A stretch of DNA of 64,000 nt from CAWCPR01 sp963797475 (GTDB taxonomy: Bacteria; Chloroflexota; Anaerolineae; Anaerolineales; UBA4823): positions 2,976,001-3,040,000 of the forward strand of contig CAWCPR010000001.1 of assembly GCA_963797475.1 (NCBI GenBank), in the 5' to 3' direction. The translations under genes and the position numbers were made by a program. The notes beneath the pieces are model-generated. The model was not told where the DNA came from. It saw nothing but the letters and a program-made list of their open reading frames with translations, and made no database searches. Positions 8,120-16,403 of this stretch are shown piece by piece (position 1 is the stretch's first letter; every line of letters starts with the position of its first letter).

Positions 8120-8482
8120 ATGGCCGGAGGATCAAAAAGCTACCTGTTTATCATCAATAATGCGCCTTACGGGGACGAGCGCCCCTACAACGCCCTGCGG
8201 CTGGCTCACAACCTGGCTAAGCGAGAAGGGACGCAAGTTAGCCTGTTCCTGACAGGCGATGGAGTATTTTGTGCCAGGAAGGGACAGAGGACGCCGGACG
8301 GGTATTACAACGTTGAGCGACTGATCAAAGTGATAGCTACTCGCGGCAGGGTAGCTACCTGAGGCTCGTGTTGTGAGGCCCGCGGGCTCGAGCCTGAAGA
8401 ATTAATCGATTGCGTGGTGATGGGAAACATAACGTTGCAGGGGGATTGGACAGTCGAGGCAGATCAGGTGCTGGTATTTTAG
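8120..8482 (+). CDS. DsrE-family protein with in-frame TGA, candidate selenoprotein
   Basis: Conventional translation stops after 80 codons at TGA 8360-8362, but the same frame stays open to TAG 8480 and gives a full-length 120-residue DsrE/YchN-like protein. The continuation (GSCCEARGLEPEELID, then GDWTVEADQVLVF) is the standard DsrE C-terminus. The TGA falls exactly on the first Cys of the family's CGxC-xARG motif, giving UGSC. A stable hairpin begins one base after the TGA, as in bacterial SECIS elements. DsrE proteins relay sulfur through cysteine persulfides, and this fits the neighbours. The alternative is a nonsense mutation of a Cys codon. ATG 8120 has AGGAG upstream (8107-8111). Confidence 0.7.
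8360..8394 (+). promoter_or_regulatory. Candidate bacterial SECIS hairpin after the in-frame TGA
   Basis: After TGA 8360-8362 the RNA can form an outer stem GGCTC (8363-8367) with GAGCC (8390-8394). An upper stem GAG-G-CC (8375-8380, one bulged G) pairs with GGCTC (8385-8389), capped by the loop CGCG (8381-8384). The loop lies 18 nt after the TGA and carries G at its second position. This meets the usual bacterial SECIS rules (apical loop about 16-37 nt downstream, small loop, G among its first two bases). Folding was done by eye. Confidence 0.55.
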
Positions 8483-8571
8483 ATAAAAGCGGTTCGTTTT
8501 TCCTCGGGTAGGAAGGCCAGCCGAGTGGTTGTTTTTCCGGTTTCAACCTTAGCGGTATAGAGAGGCAGATA

Positions 8572-9966
8572 ATGACCATGTTGGTGAAACAATTCGTAGA
8601 TGAAGCGTTGGGTAATTCCTCTTATCTTATTGCCTCGGAGGAAACCGGCCTGGCCGCCGTCCTGGATCCCCAGCGCGATATTGATCGTTACATCCAGGTA
8701 TCCGAGGGGCTGGGTCTGCGCCTGGCCTATACGCTGGACACTCACCTGCACAACGATTTTATCAGTGGGTCACGCGAGCTTGCTGCCCGGGCGGGCGTCC
8801 AGGTCGGCGCCAGCAGCATAGCGGAGCTGAGCTTCGATCACTTACCTTTGCAAGATGGCAACCTCCTTCAATTGGGGGATTTGAGCATTCGTGTCCTGGC
8901 TACCCCCGGGCACACACCCGAGCACATCAGCTTCAGCCTGACCGAGGCCGGAAAGCCAGCGCCCACCGCCCTGTTCACCGGCGGGGCGCTCATCGTCGGC
9001 GGCGCAGCCCGCACGGATCTGCTGGGTGATGCCCAGGCCGAGCCTTTAGCCCGCAGCCTGTATCACACCATCCACGACAAATTGCTGCCTTTTCCAGATG
9101 ATGTCGCCATTTACCCAACCCATGGGGCAGGATCTTTCTGCGCGGCTCCGACGGTCGCAGACCGGACGTCAACCATCGGGAAGGAACGTTGCTGGAATCC
9201 ATTGGTCCTGGCGAAAGATGAAGACGAATTTGTTTATCGCGCGCTGGATGACCTGCCATCTTATCCGTCTTATTTCAAACATTTGCGCCGCATCAACCGG
9301 CAGGGCCCGGTTGTGCTTGGCGGCCTGCCGCTTCTCAAGCCGCTCAAGCCTGAAGAGGTCTTCGGGCTAAGCACTCAAGGTGTGGTGGTCGTCGATGCGC
9401 GCCCACCGCGTGATTTCGCCGCCGGCCATATTCCGGGCGCCTACGGGATACCGCTGACTACACCACTGGTCACCTGGGCAGGCTGGGTGATTCCCTTCGG
9501 CACACCCATGATCTTGCTGGCAGACTATCCGGCTGAGCGCGAAGAGGCTGTTCGCCAGTTGATCCGCATCGGGTTCGACGATCTGCGCGGCTACCTGGAA
9601 GGAGGTATGCCAGCCTGGGAAGCGGAGGGCCTGCCAGTTTCAACAGTTCGCATCCTACCGGCCGAAGAATTAGCCCAGCAACTAAAACGAGGTAAAGCTC
9701 CGCCGATCCTAGATGTGCGTTCGGATGCGGAGTGGCGCGCCGGACACTTGCCAAAGGCCATCCACGTCGAGGCCGGGCGGCTGCCTGAGGCGGATTTGTC
9801 GCTCCCACAGGACGAGCTCAAAGTCATTCATTGCGGCCATTCAGAGCGTACGACGGTAGGGATATCCGTCCTGGAACGGCGTGGGTACCGCAACCTGGCC
9901 CTGTTAGAAGGTGGCTACAGCGGCTGGCATGCGGCCGGATATCCCGAGGTTCAGGATCATGAGTGA
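8572..9966 (+). CDS. MBL-fold persulfide dioxygenase-like protein with two rhodanese domains
   Basis: 464 residues. The metallo-beta-lactamase domain (about 1-230) carries DTHLHNDFISG in place of HxHxDH, ATPGHTPEHISF and YPTHGAGSFC, a pattern typical of persulfide dioxygenase (ETHE1-like) proteins with iron sites. The first rhodanese domain (about 262-355) lacks an active Cys (ILLADYPAERE) and is probably structural. The second (about 365-460) has VIHCGHSERTTVG with the Cys present. The protein likely oxidises glutathione persulfide or a protein persulfide to sulfite. Its stop overlaps the start of the MFS gene by 8 bp. Confidence 0.85.
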   Translation: MTMLVKQFVDEALGNSSYLIASEETGLAAVLDPQRDIDRYIQVSEGLGLRLAYTLDTHLHNDFISGSRELAARAGVQVGASSIAELSFDHLPLQDGNLLQLGDLSIRVLATPGHTPEHISFSLTEAGKPAPTALFTGGALIVGGAARTDLLGDAQAEPLARSLYHTIHDKLLPFPDDVAIYPTHGAGSFCAAPTVADRTSTIGKERCWNPLVLAKDEDEFVYRALDDLPSYPSYFKHLRRINRQGPVVLGGLPLLKPLKPEEVFGLSTQGVVVVDARPPRDFAAGHIPGAYGIPLTTPLVTWAGWVIPFGTPMILLADYPAEREEAVRQLIRIGFDDLRGYLEGGMPAWEAEGLPVSTVRILPAEELAQQLKRGKAPPILDVRSDAEWRAGHLPKAIHVEAGRLPEADLSLPQDELKVIHCGHSERTTVGISVLERRGYRNLALLEGGYSGWHAAGYPEVQDHE

Positions 9967-11245
9967 TCCCCCAATTATCTTGGGGCTGCGGGCGAACTGG
10001 AGGCAGTTCACCCTTTTAGCTGTAATCAACGCTTTTGTCGGCGCGATGGTCGGATTGGAACGCACTCTCGTGCCACTGATCGCCAAAGGTGAATTTGGCA
10101 TCCAATCCTCCTTGATTGTCCTTTCCTTTTTAATCAGCTTTGGGGTAACCAAAGCGCTGACCAACCTGTTTGCCGGCCGCCTTTCGGAACACCTGGGCAG
10201 GAAAAAGATCCTGGTTGCAGGCTGGGTGGTTGGCCTGGCCGTTCCACTCCTCCTGATCTTCGCTCAAAGCTGGGGCTGGGTGATCGCTGCCAATATTCTT
10301 TTAGGCGTTAATCAAGGACTGTGTTGGTCTACTACGGTCATCATGAAGGTCGACCTGGTCGGGCCCAAATGGCGCGGGGTGGCGACCGGGGTTAACGAAT
10401 TTGCTGGCTATAGCGCGGTGGCGTTGTCCACGTTGATGACCGGCTTCCTGGCAACTGCCTATGGCCCGTACCCGGTCCCCTTCTATCCCGGGGTTGCTTT
10501 TGCACTGCTCGGCCTGGCGCTTTCGCTGTTTTTTGCACGCGAGACCAAGAAATACGCCACATTGGAAGCGCAGATCTCTTCCCCACATTCGGCAGATGAC
10601 CCATCCCAATCCACATCCAGCCAACCAACTTTTCTGCAGGTCTTCTACTTGACCAGTTGGAAGAACCGGGCTTTGTTCGCTGCCAGCCAGGCCGGATTGA
10701 TGAAGAACCTCAACGATGGCGTGGTATGGGGGTTGATGCCGATTTTCCTGGCTGCGAAGGGCCTGGCGATCGGTCGCATTGGGATCGTGGCCGCGCTCTA
10801 CCCGGGAGTTTGGGGAGTGAGCCAGCTATTCACCGGGCCGTTAAGCGATCGCTGGGGGCGGAAATGGATGATTGCGTTGGGGATGTGGTGTCAGGCGATT
10901 GGGATTGGACTGTTCGTCGTCCTGCAAAGATTCTCGGGCTTTCTGGCGGCAGCAGTCGTGCTCGGGTTGGGCGCCGGGCTGGTGTATCCGACGCTCCTGG
11001 CGGCCGTGTCGGATGTTGCCCGCCCCGAGTGGCGCGCCTCGGCCCTGGGGGTTTATCGCCTGTGGCGCGACGGAGGTTATGCAGTTGGCGGGCTGGTCTC
11101 AGGGGTACTCGCCGACGCCCTGGGTATTCCGTTCACCATAGCTGTCATCGCCGCTTTGACTTTCCTGTCGGGCGTGGTCGTGGCAGTTGTGATGGTTGAG
11201 ACCCTGCCTCTTAAACAAAGGTATGTAGCCCGACCCGCTAATTGA
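9959..11245 (+). CDS. MFS transporter
   Basis: 428 residues from ATG 9959, which overlaps the preceding stop; longer upstream starts lie inside that gene. Twelve hydrophobic segments are expected. The major-facilitator loop motif appears as GRLSEHLGRKKILVAGWVVG after TM2 and GPLSDRWGRKWMIALGMW in the second half. A hydrophilic central loop (about 200-235, ending SQSTSSQPT) joins the halves. Translational coupling to the persulfide dioxygenase suggests export of a sulfur compound such as sulfite or thiosulfate, but family membership alone does not show the substrate. Confidence 0.85.
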   Translation: MSDPPIILGLRANWRQFTLLAVINAFVGAMVGLERTLVPLIAKGEFGIQSSLIVLSFLISFGVTKALTNLFAGRLSEHLGRKKILVAGWVVGLAVPLLLIFAQSWGWVIAANILLGVNQGLCWSTTVIMKVDLVGPKWRGVATGVNEFAGYSAVALSTLMTGFLATAYGPYPVPFYPGVAFALLGLALSLFFARETKKYATLEAQISSPHSADDPSQSTSSQPTFLQVFYLTSWKNRALFAASQAGLMKNLNDGVVWGLMPIFLAAKGLAIGRIGIVAALYPGVWGVSQLFTGPLSDRWGRKWMIALGMWCQAIGIGLFVVLQRFSGFLAAAVVLGLGAGLVYPTLLAAVSDVARPEWRASALGVYRLWRDGGYAVGGLVSGVLADALGIPFTIAVIAALTFLSGVVVAVVMVETLPLKQRYVARPAN

Positions 11246-11360
11246 AACCTGATCGCTGAGCCCTGATGCCGGGCAATTCCTGACGCCACGTATGAAGGTT
11301 GGAGTAAAATATGAGGGAATCTATCAGGTTTTTTGGCTTTTTTTGTATAGGATATCGACT

Positions 11361-11999
11361 ATGAACTGCTGCCAATGCCAGGGGATTGAGGAATTATTCA
11401 GCCAGCAATATGTCGACAAAGAACTCTCAGACTACCGCGCCAAAGGCCCGGACAAGACAACTCGAATGCTGACGCAGGCCATTAAAAAGGAAGGAGTCGA
11501 TGGATTGACGCTTCTTGACATCGGCGGAGGAGTGGGAGCCGTTCAGCATGCGTTGATCAACGCAGGTGTACACGATGTTACGAGTGTGGAAGCCTCGACA
11601 GCCTACCTCATGGCGTCCAAGGCGGAAGCTCAGAGACGAGCACTCTCAGACCATATAAGTTACCAGCATGGGGACTTTGTCGACCTGGCGCCGGAGATCG
11701 AGCCGGCGGATATTGTCACGCTCGACCGGGTGATCTGCTGCTATCCCGATATGGAAATGCTGGTTAGCCTCTCGGCAAAGCGTGCCCGCAAGATCTATGG
11801 TCTTGTCTACCCACGCGATAACTGGTGGATCAGGATCGCTTTGGCTGTAGGGAACTTTTTCTTCAAGTTGCGCCGAAGCGCCTATCGCGGCTTTGTCCAT
11901 CCAACTAAGACGGTTGAAGCTATATTAGGGGGGAACGGTCTCAAGCGACGTTCTTATTACAAGACTCTGGTTTGGCAGGTAGTAGTCTACAGTCGATGA
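11361..11999 (+). CDS. SAM-dependent methyltransferase, class I
   Basis: 212 residues from ATG 11361. The Rossmann motif I is LTLLDIGGGVGAVQHAL, followed by motif II VTSVEAS and ADIVTLDRVICCYPDME. It begins with a Cys cluster MNCCQCQG. The overall pattern resembles small Mg-protoporphyrin-methylase-like or general class I methyltransferases that carry a post-motif VICCYPD segment. The acceptor is unknown. It stands alone, 115 bp after the MFS gene, with a T-rich leader upstream. Confidence 0.7.
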   Translation: MNCCQCQGIEELFSQQYVDKELSDYRAKGPDKTTRMLTQAIKKEGVDGLTLLDIGGGVGAVQHALINAGVHDVTSVEASTAYLMASKAEAQRRALSDHISYQHGDFVDLAPEIEPADIVTLDRVICCYPDMEMLVSLSAKRARKIYGLVYPRDNWWIRIALAVGNFFFKLRRSAYRGFVHPTKTVEAILGGNGLKRRSYYKTLVWQVVVYSR

Positions 12000-12241
12000 T
12001 TGACGCCAATCGATATCCCGCCCTTCTCATCGACAGGCTGACATAGTAAATACTCGATTCCCAGGAATACCACCGTGCAAAACTGACCAGGTCGAGGCCA
12101 GCCTATACCCGGCGAGGGTTGGTGATTAGCAGATCTGCATTGGCATGCGCCGATTCTCTGAATCAGTCCTCGATCCAGGCTTTTATCGATTCCGCCCACC
12201 GTCTTTTTCAAGGATTTCTTCTCCATATTTTCAATTAACCC

Positions 12242-12272
12242 TTGACTTGGAGTCGACTCTAAGTGATACACT
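12242..12272 (+). promoter_or_regulatory. MerR-type promoter with 19-bp spacer and dyad operator
   Basis: TTGACT (12242-12247) and TACACT (12267-12272) are 19 bp apart, the stretched spacing typical of MerR-activated promoters. Between them lies an almost perfect dyad, CTTGGAGTC / GACTCTAAG (12246-12263). It stands 20 bp before the MerR gene and suggests autoregulation. The 242 bp between the methyltransferase stop (11999) and this site show no gene I can support. Confidence 0.75.
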
Positions 12273-12291
12273 CACTCTTGGAGGTGAAATT

Positions 12292-12678
12292 ATGAGGATC
12301 GCGGAAGTAAGTGAACAATATGGCATTTCATCGGATACACTGCGCTACTATGAGCGTATCGGACTCATCCCGTCCGTAAATCGAACTGAAAGCGGTATTC
12401 GAGATTACAACGAAATCGATGTTCGGCGGGTCGATTTCATTAAGTGCATGAGGAGCGCCGGACTTCCCATCGAAGTGCTGATTGAGTATGTCGGACTGGT
12501 TCAGCAGGGCGACCGGACCATTGAAGCCAGGAAAGAAATCCTGAAAGGGCAGCGGGAGTTGCTTGTGGCCAGGATGAAAGAATTGCAAAAAACGCTAGAC
12601 ATCCTGGACCATAAAATTGAAGTGTATGAAAAAGCTGTTTTGACAAAAGAGAAAGAAATGATCCAAGTAGAGGAATAA
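12292..12678 (+). CDS. MerR-family transcriptional regulator
   Basis: 128 residues from ATG 12292, preceded by GGAGGTGAAATT; the longer ORF start at 12145 would include the promoter. The N-terminal winged HTH reads RIAEVSEQYGISSDTLRYYE and RIGLIPSVNRTESGIRDY. It is followed by the dimerising coiled coil (about 80-120, LVARMKELQKTLDILDHKIE). It resembles the AdhR/YfmP-type subgroup that controls aldehyde or electrophile stress genes. The downstream CMD, cupin and aldo-keto reductase genes fit that regulon. Confidence 0.88.
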   Translation: MRIAEVSEQYGISSDTLRYYERIGLIPSVNRTESGIRDYNEIDVRRVDFIKCMRSAGLPIEVLIEYVGLVQQGDRTIEARKEILKGQRELLVARMKELQKTLDILDHKIEVYEKAVLTKEKEMIQVEE

Positions 12679-12724
12679 AGGTGAAAGAATGATGCAGAAG
12701 CGCCAACTTGGAAAGGAAAGAGCG

Positions 12725-13477
12725 ATGAGTATTAGCGAAACAGCCAACAAAAACCATGAGGAATTGTTCCCAAACTACAAATCGGAATTATCGGTAACCG
12801 ATCCCGAGCTGATGGAGGTCTTCGATAATTTTGCCTTTGATGAAGTGCCTGGTTATGGAAATTTGGATACAAGAACAAGGCTGATGGTCATTCTGGCATC
12901 CATGATTGCCAGCCAGGCGCTAGGTGAATATCAAGTGATGCTGGGCGGCGCGCTGAATGTCGGGGTAACCCCGGTTGAAGTAAAAGAAATTGTGTATCAG
13001 GCGGTGCCCTATGTGGGTATGGCCAAAGTGTACGATTTTATCCATGCCGCAAACGAAATCCTGGAAAGCAGAGGCGTAAAGCTGCCAGTGGAAGGACAGT
13101 CTACCACTTCACCGGAAACGCGCTTTGAAAAAGGTCTGGCAGTACAAAAAGCCATTGCGGGAGCCAGGATTGATAAGATGTACCAGGATTCACCTGCTAA
13201 CCAAATCCACATCCAAAGATATTTATCAGCAAATTGCTTTGGAGATTACGTTGCCAGAAACGGAATAGACCTGAAAACAAGAGAGCTTTTAACGTTTTCC
13301 ATGCTTCTATCTTTGGGCGGCTGTGAACCTCAGTTAAAGGGGCATATCCAGGGCAATATTAATGTTGGGAATGATAAACAGACATTGCTGAGTGTTGTGA
13401 CCCAATTAATACCTTATGTAGGGTATCCAAGAGCCTTAAATGCCATCAGATGCCTGAATGAAATCCTGCCTGAGTAA
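12725..13477 (+). CDS. Carboxymuconolactone decarboxylase family protein, two CMD domains
   Basis: 250 residues from ATG 12725. Two CMD/AhpD-like domains: the first (about 30-115) with RTRLMVILASMIASQALGEY and the second (about 165-245) with KTRELLTFSMLLSLGGCEPQ and LKGHIQGNINVG. Double-CMD proteins are common next to MerR regulators, cupins and aldo-keto reductases and are thought to act in redox or lactone metabolism. The AhpD CxxC pair is not present; only one Cys sits in the GGCEPQLKGH segment. It lies 46 bp after the MerR gene, probably in the same operon. Confidence 0.82.
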   Translation: MSISETANKNHEELFPNYKSELSVTDPELMEVFDNFAFDEVPGYGNLDTRTRLMVILASMIASQALGEYQVMLGGALNVGVTPVEVKEIVYQAVPYVGMAKVYDFIHAANEILESRGVKLPVEGQSTTSPETRFEKGLAVQKAIAGARIDKMYQDSPANQIHIQRYLSANCFGDYVARNGIDLKTRELLTFSMLLSLGGCEPQLKGHIQGNINVGNDKQTLLSVVTQLIPYVGYPRALNAIRCLNEILPE

Positions 13478-13501
13478 TGAGATAAGAGAAGGAGTTCGAA
13501 A

Positions 13502-13966
13502 ATGGAAATCAAAAGAAGCGGCTCACAACCTTCCGGCAAGGGACCGGCAGAGAATTTTACCGGCAGTGTGCGAGTTGACCCCTTGTTCAATGCAAAAGAC
13601 CCGGCCCGCGTGGGCGGCGCCAGTGTCACCTTCGAGCCCGGCGCTCGCACGGCATGGCACAGTCACCTTCTGGGGCAGACTCTGATCGTGACGGCCGGCT
13701 GCGGCCGGGTACAGCGTTGGGGTGGCCCAATCGAGGAAATCCGGCCGGGGGACGTGGTCTCGATCCTTCCGGGTGAGAAACACTGGCATGGCGCCGCGCC
13801 AACCACAGCCATGACCCACATTGCCATTCAGGAAAATCTCGCCGGCAAATCCACCGACTGGATGGAAAAGGTCAGCGACGAGCAATATCTGGCCGGATCG
13901 AACCCGGTCGCGTCTTCGATTGGGTTGGCCGGCTCGATCAAGCGCCAGATGGTTACCGGGCGATGA
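13502..13966 (+). CDS. Cupin-domain protein
   Basis: 154 residues. A single cupin beta-barrel with metal-ligand motif 1 (TAWHSHLLGQTLIVTAGCG, about 57-75) and motif 2 (PGDVVSILPGEKHWHGA). The (R)-chi cupin pattern following a CMD gene is frequent and suggests a small-molecule oxidative or decarboxylating role in the same pathway. ATG 13502 has GAAGGAG upstream and follows the CMD stop by 24 bp. Confidence 0.85.
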   Translation: MEIKRSGSQPSGKGPAENFTGSVRVDPLFNAKDPARVGGASVTFEPGARTAWHSHLLGQTLIVTAGCGRVQRWGGPIEEIRPGDVVSILPGEKHWHGAAPTTAMTHIAIQENLAGKSTDWMEKVSDEQYLAGSNPVASSIGLAGSIKRQMVTGR

Positions 13967-14122
13967 ATGAGCGCTCAGTGATAAAGGCAATGATTGAGTT
14001 CTAAAGAAGGAGTTGCCCCCATGCTGGTCCCTGGGGCGCGCGCCGCGACCATTAAGCTTGCGCCGCGCTCGATAGCTTCGTGAACAAATTCAAAAGCAAG
14101 ATCTCTAGCCAGATCATTGGAA

Positions 14123-14228
14123 AGTGTTGGGCGCTTTGCCCCTGGCTGCAGGCCAGTGGTCGGAGCACCCCGCAATAGGATGGAGAGTTGCGGCTACGCC
14201 GCAATCTCCAGAGATTCATCAAAATAAG
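14123..14228 (+). repeat. Dispersed intergenic repeat, long form (copy A)
   Basis: About 104 bp starting GTGTTGGGCGC and ending AGAGATTCATCAAAATAAG. It contains two hairpin-forming segments: CTGGC-TGCA-GGCCAG near the left and a GCGGC-TAC-GCCGC core with flanks ATTG/CAAT near the right. It lies in the leader of the first aldo-keto reductase gene. The leader of the second (15242-15264) has the same AGATCATTGGAAAG followed directly by the A-rich stretch and start codon, as if it were an unoccupied site. Confidence 0.8.
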
Positions 14229-14238
14229 AAAAAATGCC

Positions 14239-15222
14239 ATGGAATACACGAAGCTGGGGAACACCGGAATGGACGTGTCTCGCATCTGCCTCGGTTGCAT
14301 GGGGTTCGGAGAGGCGGAACGTTGGATTCACAAATGGGTGCTTAACGAAGAAAACAGCCGGCCGATCATCCAGAAAGCCCTCGAGTTGGGGATCAATTTC
14401 TTCGACACGGCTAACGTCTACTCCATTGGGACGAGTGAAAAGATCCTCGGACGCGCTTTGAAGGACTTCGCCAATCGGGACGAGATCGTCATCGCTACTA
14501 AGGTGTATGGCAAAATGCACGATGGACCGAATGGCTCCGGGCTATCGCGCAAAGCGATCCTGAGCGAGATCGACAATAGCCTGAAGCGGCTTGGGACAGA
14601 TTACGTGGACCTCTACCAGATCCATCGCTGGGATTACCAAACCCCAATCGAGGAGACGATGGAGGCACTGCATGACGTGGTAAGGGCTGGCAAGGCCCGA
14701 TATATCGGCGCCTCCGCCATGTTCGCGTGGCAGTTCCAGAAGGCGCTGCACGTGGCAGAGAAGCATGGGTGGACCCGCTTCGCCTCGATGCAGGATCACC
14801 TGAACCTCCTCTACCGTGAAGAAGAACGGGAGATGCTGCCGCTCTGCCGTGAAGAGAAGATCGGGGTGATCCCGTATAGTCCACTGGCATCAGGAAGATT
14901 GGCGCGTGACTGGTCAGCGGAAAGCACGCTTCGTTCCGAAACCGACCAAATCGCGAAAAGCAAATACGATGCGACGGCCGAAACCGATCGACAGGTCGTG
15001 GAGCGGGGGGCGGAAATCGCGGAGAAGTACGGGGTTCCGCGCGTTCATATCGCGCTGGCCTGGCTGTTACAGAAGGAGCCGGTGACTGCGCCAATCATCG
15101 GGGCAACGAAGATCTCGCATTTGGAAGATGCCATCGGCGCTCTGTACGTTAAACTAACTCAGGAAGATGTCGCCTATCTGGAAGAGCCGTATGTGCCGCA
15201 TCCCATCGTTGGTCATCAGTGA
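14239..15222 (+). CDS. Aldo/keto reductase
   Basis: 327 residues from ATG 14239, matching the start of its neighbour (MEYTKLGNTGMDVS). The (beta/alpha)8 AKR fold shows its catalytic residues in FFDTANVYS (Asp, Tyr), IATKVYGK (Lys) and DLYQIHRWD (His), and the NADPH-binding segment APIIGATKISHLEDAI. It ends PHPIVGHQ. Close paralogue of the next gene, evidently a tandem duplication. Probably reduces aldehydes or ketones as part of the MerR-linked electrophile response. The repeat copy in its leader may affect expression. Confidence 0.9.
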   Translation: MEYTKLGNTGMDVSRICLGCMGFGEAERWIHKWVLNEENSRPIIQKALELGINFFDTANVYSIGTSEKILGRALKDFANRDEIVIATKVYGKMHDGPNGSGLSRKAILSEIDNSLKRLGTDYVDLYQIHRWDYQTPIEETMEALHDVVRAGKARYIGASAMFAWQFQKALHVAEKHGWTRFASMQDHLNLLYREEEREMLPLCREEKIGVIPYSPLASGRLARDWSAESTLRSETDQIAKSKYDATAETDRQVVERGAEIAEKYGVPRVHIALAWLLQKEPVTAPIIGATKISHLEDAIGALYVKLTQEDVAYLEEPYVPHPIVGHQ

Positions 15223-15264
15223 AAAGATGACATCTGTCAAAAGATCATTGGAAAGGAAAAAGCA

Positions 15265-16246
15265 ATGGAATACGTTCGATTTGGATCAACGGGTCTTAAA
15301 GTTTCGCCCATTTGCCTGGGCTGTATGAGCTACGGGGGGCCGAGCGAGGGCTGGCCGTGGGCGCTCGATGAAGAGCACAGCCGGCCGTTTATCCAGCGTG
15401 CGCTGGAGTTGGGCATCAATTTCTTTGACACCGCCAACGTTTACTCCAATGGGAGAAGCGAAGAGATCGTTGGCAAAGCCCTGCACGATTTCGCTGCTTC
15501 CAGGGATGAGGTGGTGATTGCCAGCAAAGTTTATTTCAAGATAGGCCCAGGCCCCAATGACCGCGGCCTCTCTCGCAAACACATCCTCAGCTCGATCGAC
15601 GCCAGCCTCAAACGCCTGGGGACGGATTATGTCGATATCTACCAGATCCACCGCTGGGATTATGAAACTCCCATTGAAGAGACCCTGGAAGCCTTGACTG
15701 ACGTGGTGCGGGCCGGCAAAGCCCGCTACCTCGGCGCGTCTGCGATGTATGCCTGGCAGTTTGCCAAGGCCCTGTTCAGCGCGGATCTGCATGGCTGGAC
15801 GCGCTTCGTCTCCATGCAGCCGCATTACAACCTGATCTACCGGGAAGAGGAACGCGAGATGCTCAAGCTCTGCCAGGATCAAAAGATCGGGGTCATCCCC
15901 TATTCACCATTGGCGAAAGGGCTGCTGGCCCGCAAACCCAACAAGGAACGCAACGAAACGCTGCGCGCCCAGACCGATGCGGTCGGCAAACGGCTGTACA
16001 CGGAAGAAGATTTGACCATCGCGCAGCGGGTGTATGAGGTGGCTGAAGCGCGCCGCGTGCCGATGGCGCAAATTGCTTTAGCCTGGATGCTTTCCAAACC
16101 GGTCGTGACCGCCCCGATCATCGGCGCCACCAAGCCGCATCACCTGGATGATGCCGTAGCCGCCCTCTCCATCCAACTCACGGCCGAGGAGATCCAGCAC
16201 ATGGAAGAAGCCTATCAAGCCGCATCCCGTGCTTGGGTATGCGTAA
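15265..16246 (+). CDS. Aldo/keto reductase, paralogue, frameshifted at its last codons
   Basis: Very similar to the preceding AKR: FFDTANVYS, IASKVYFK and DIYQIHRWD supply the tetrad, and APIIGATKPHHLDDAV binds cofactor. After EEAYQ (codon ending 16218) one extra base shifts the frame. In the +1 frame the next codons read PHPVLGYA and stop at 16246, matching the paralogue's PHPIVGHQ. The uncorrected frame runs on to 16407 through a hairpin and shows no homology, so that tail is not part of the protein. Spacing and leader suggest co-transcription with the first AKR. Confidence 0.85.
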
Positions 16247-16274
16247 TTTGCTATAATAAGTTTCTATTTGAAAG

Positions 16275-16303
16275 CGATGGCGACCTGGCGCAGGTCGCCA
16301 TCG
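16275..16303 (+). terminator. Strong hairpin, probable terminator of the AKR genes
   Basis: A perfect 13-bp stem, CGATGGCGACCTG with CAGGTCGCCATCG, closes a 3-nt loop GCG. It is followed by TCTATTATTCCCC, a weak T-rich tract. It sits between the corrected end of the second AKR and the oxidoreductase at 16404, which supports the corrected stop. Confidence 0.65.
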
Positions 16304-16403
16304 TCTATTATTCCCCCAATGGATTGATCCACCTCTTCGCCTCTGACTTGCGTTATACTAGCGAAGGCGCAACGGAATTTCTGAACCACATACAGGAGAA
16401 AGA

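Noticed and set aside
8360..8362. TGA read as Trp through an altered genetic code
   Set aside because: TGA is the normal stop of many genes in the window (for example at 45-55 kb), and the position needs a redox Cys/Sec, not Trp.
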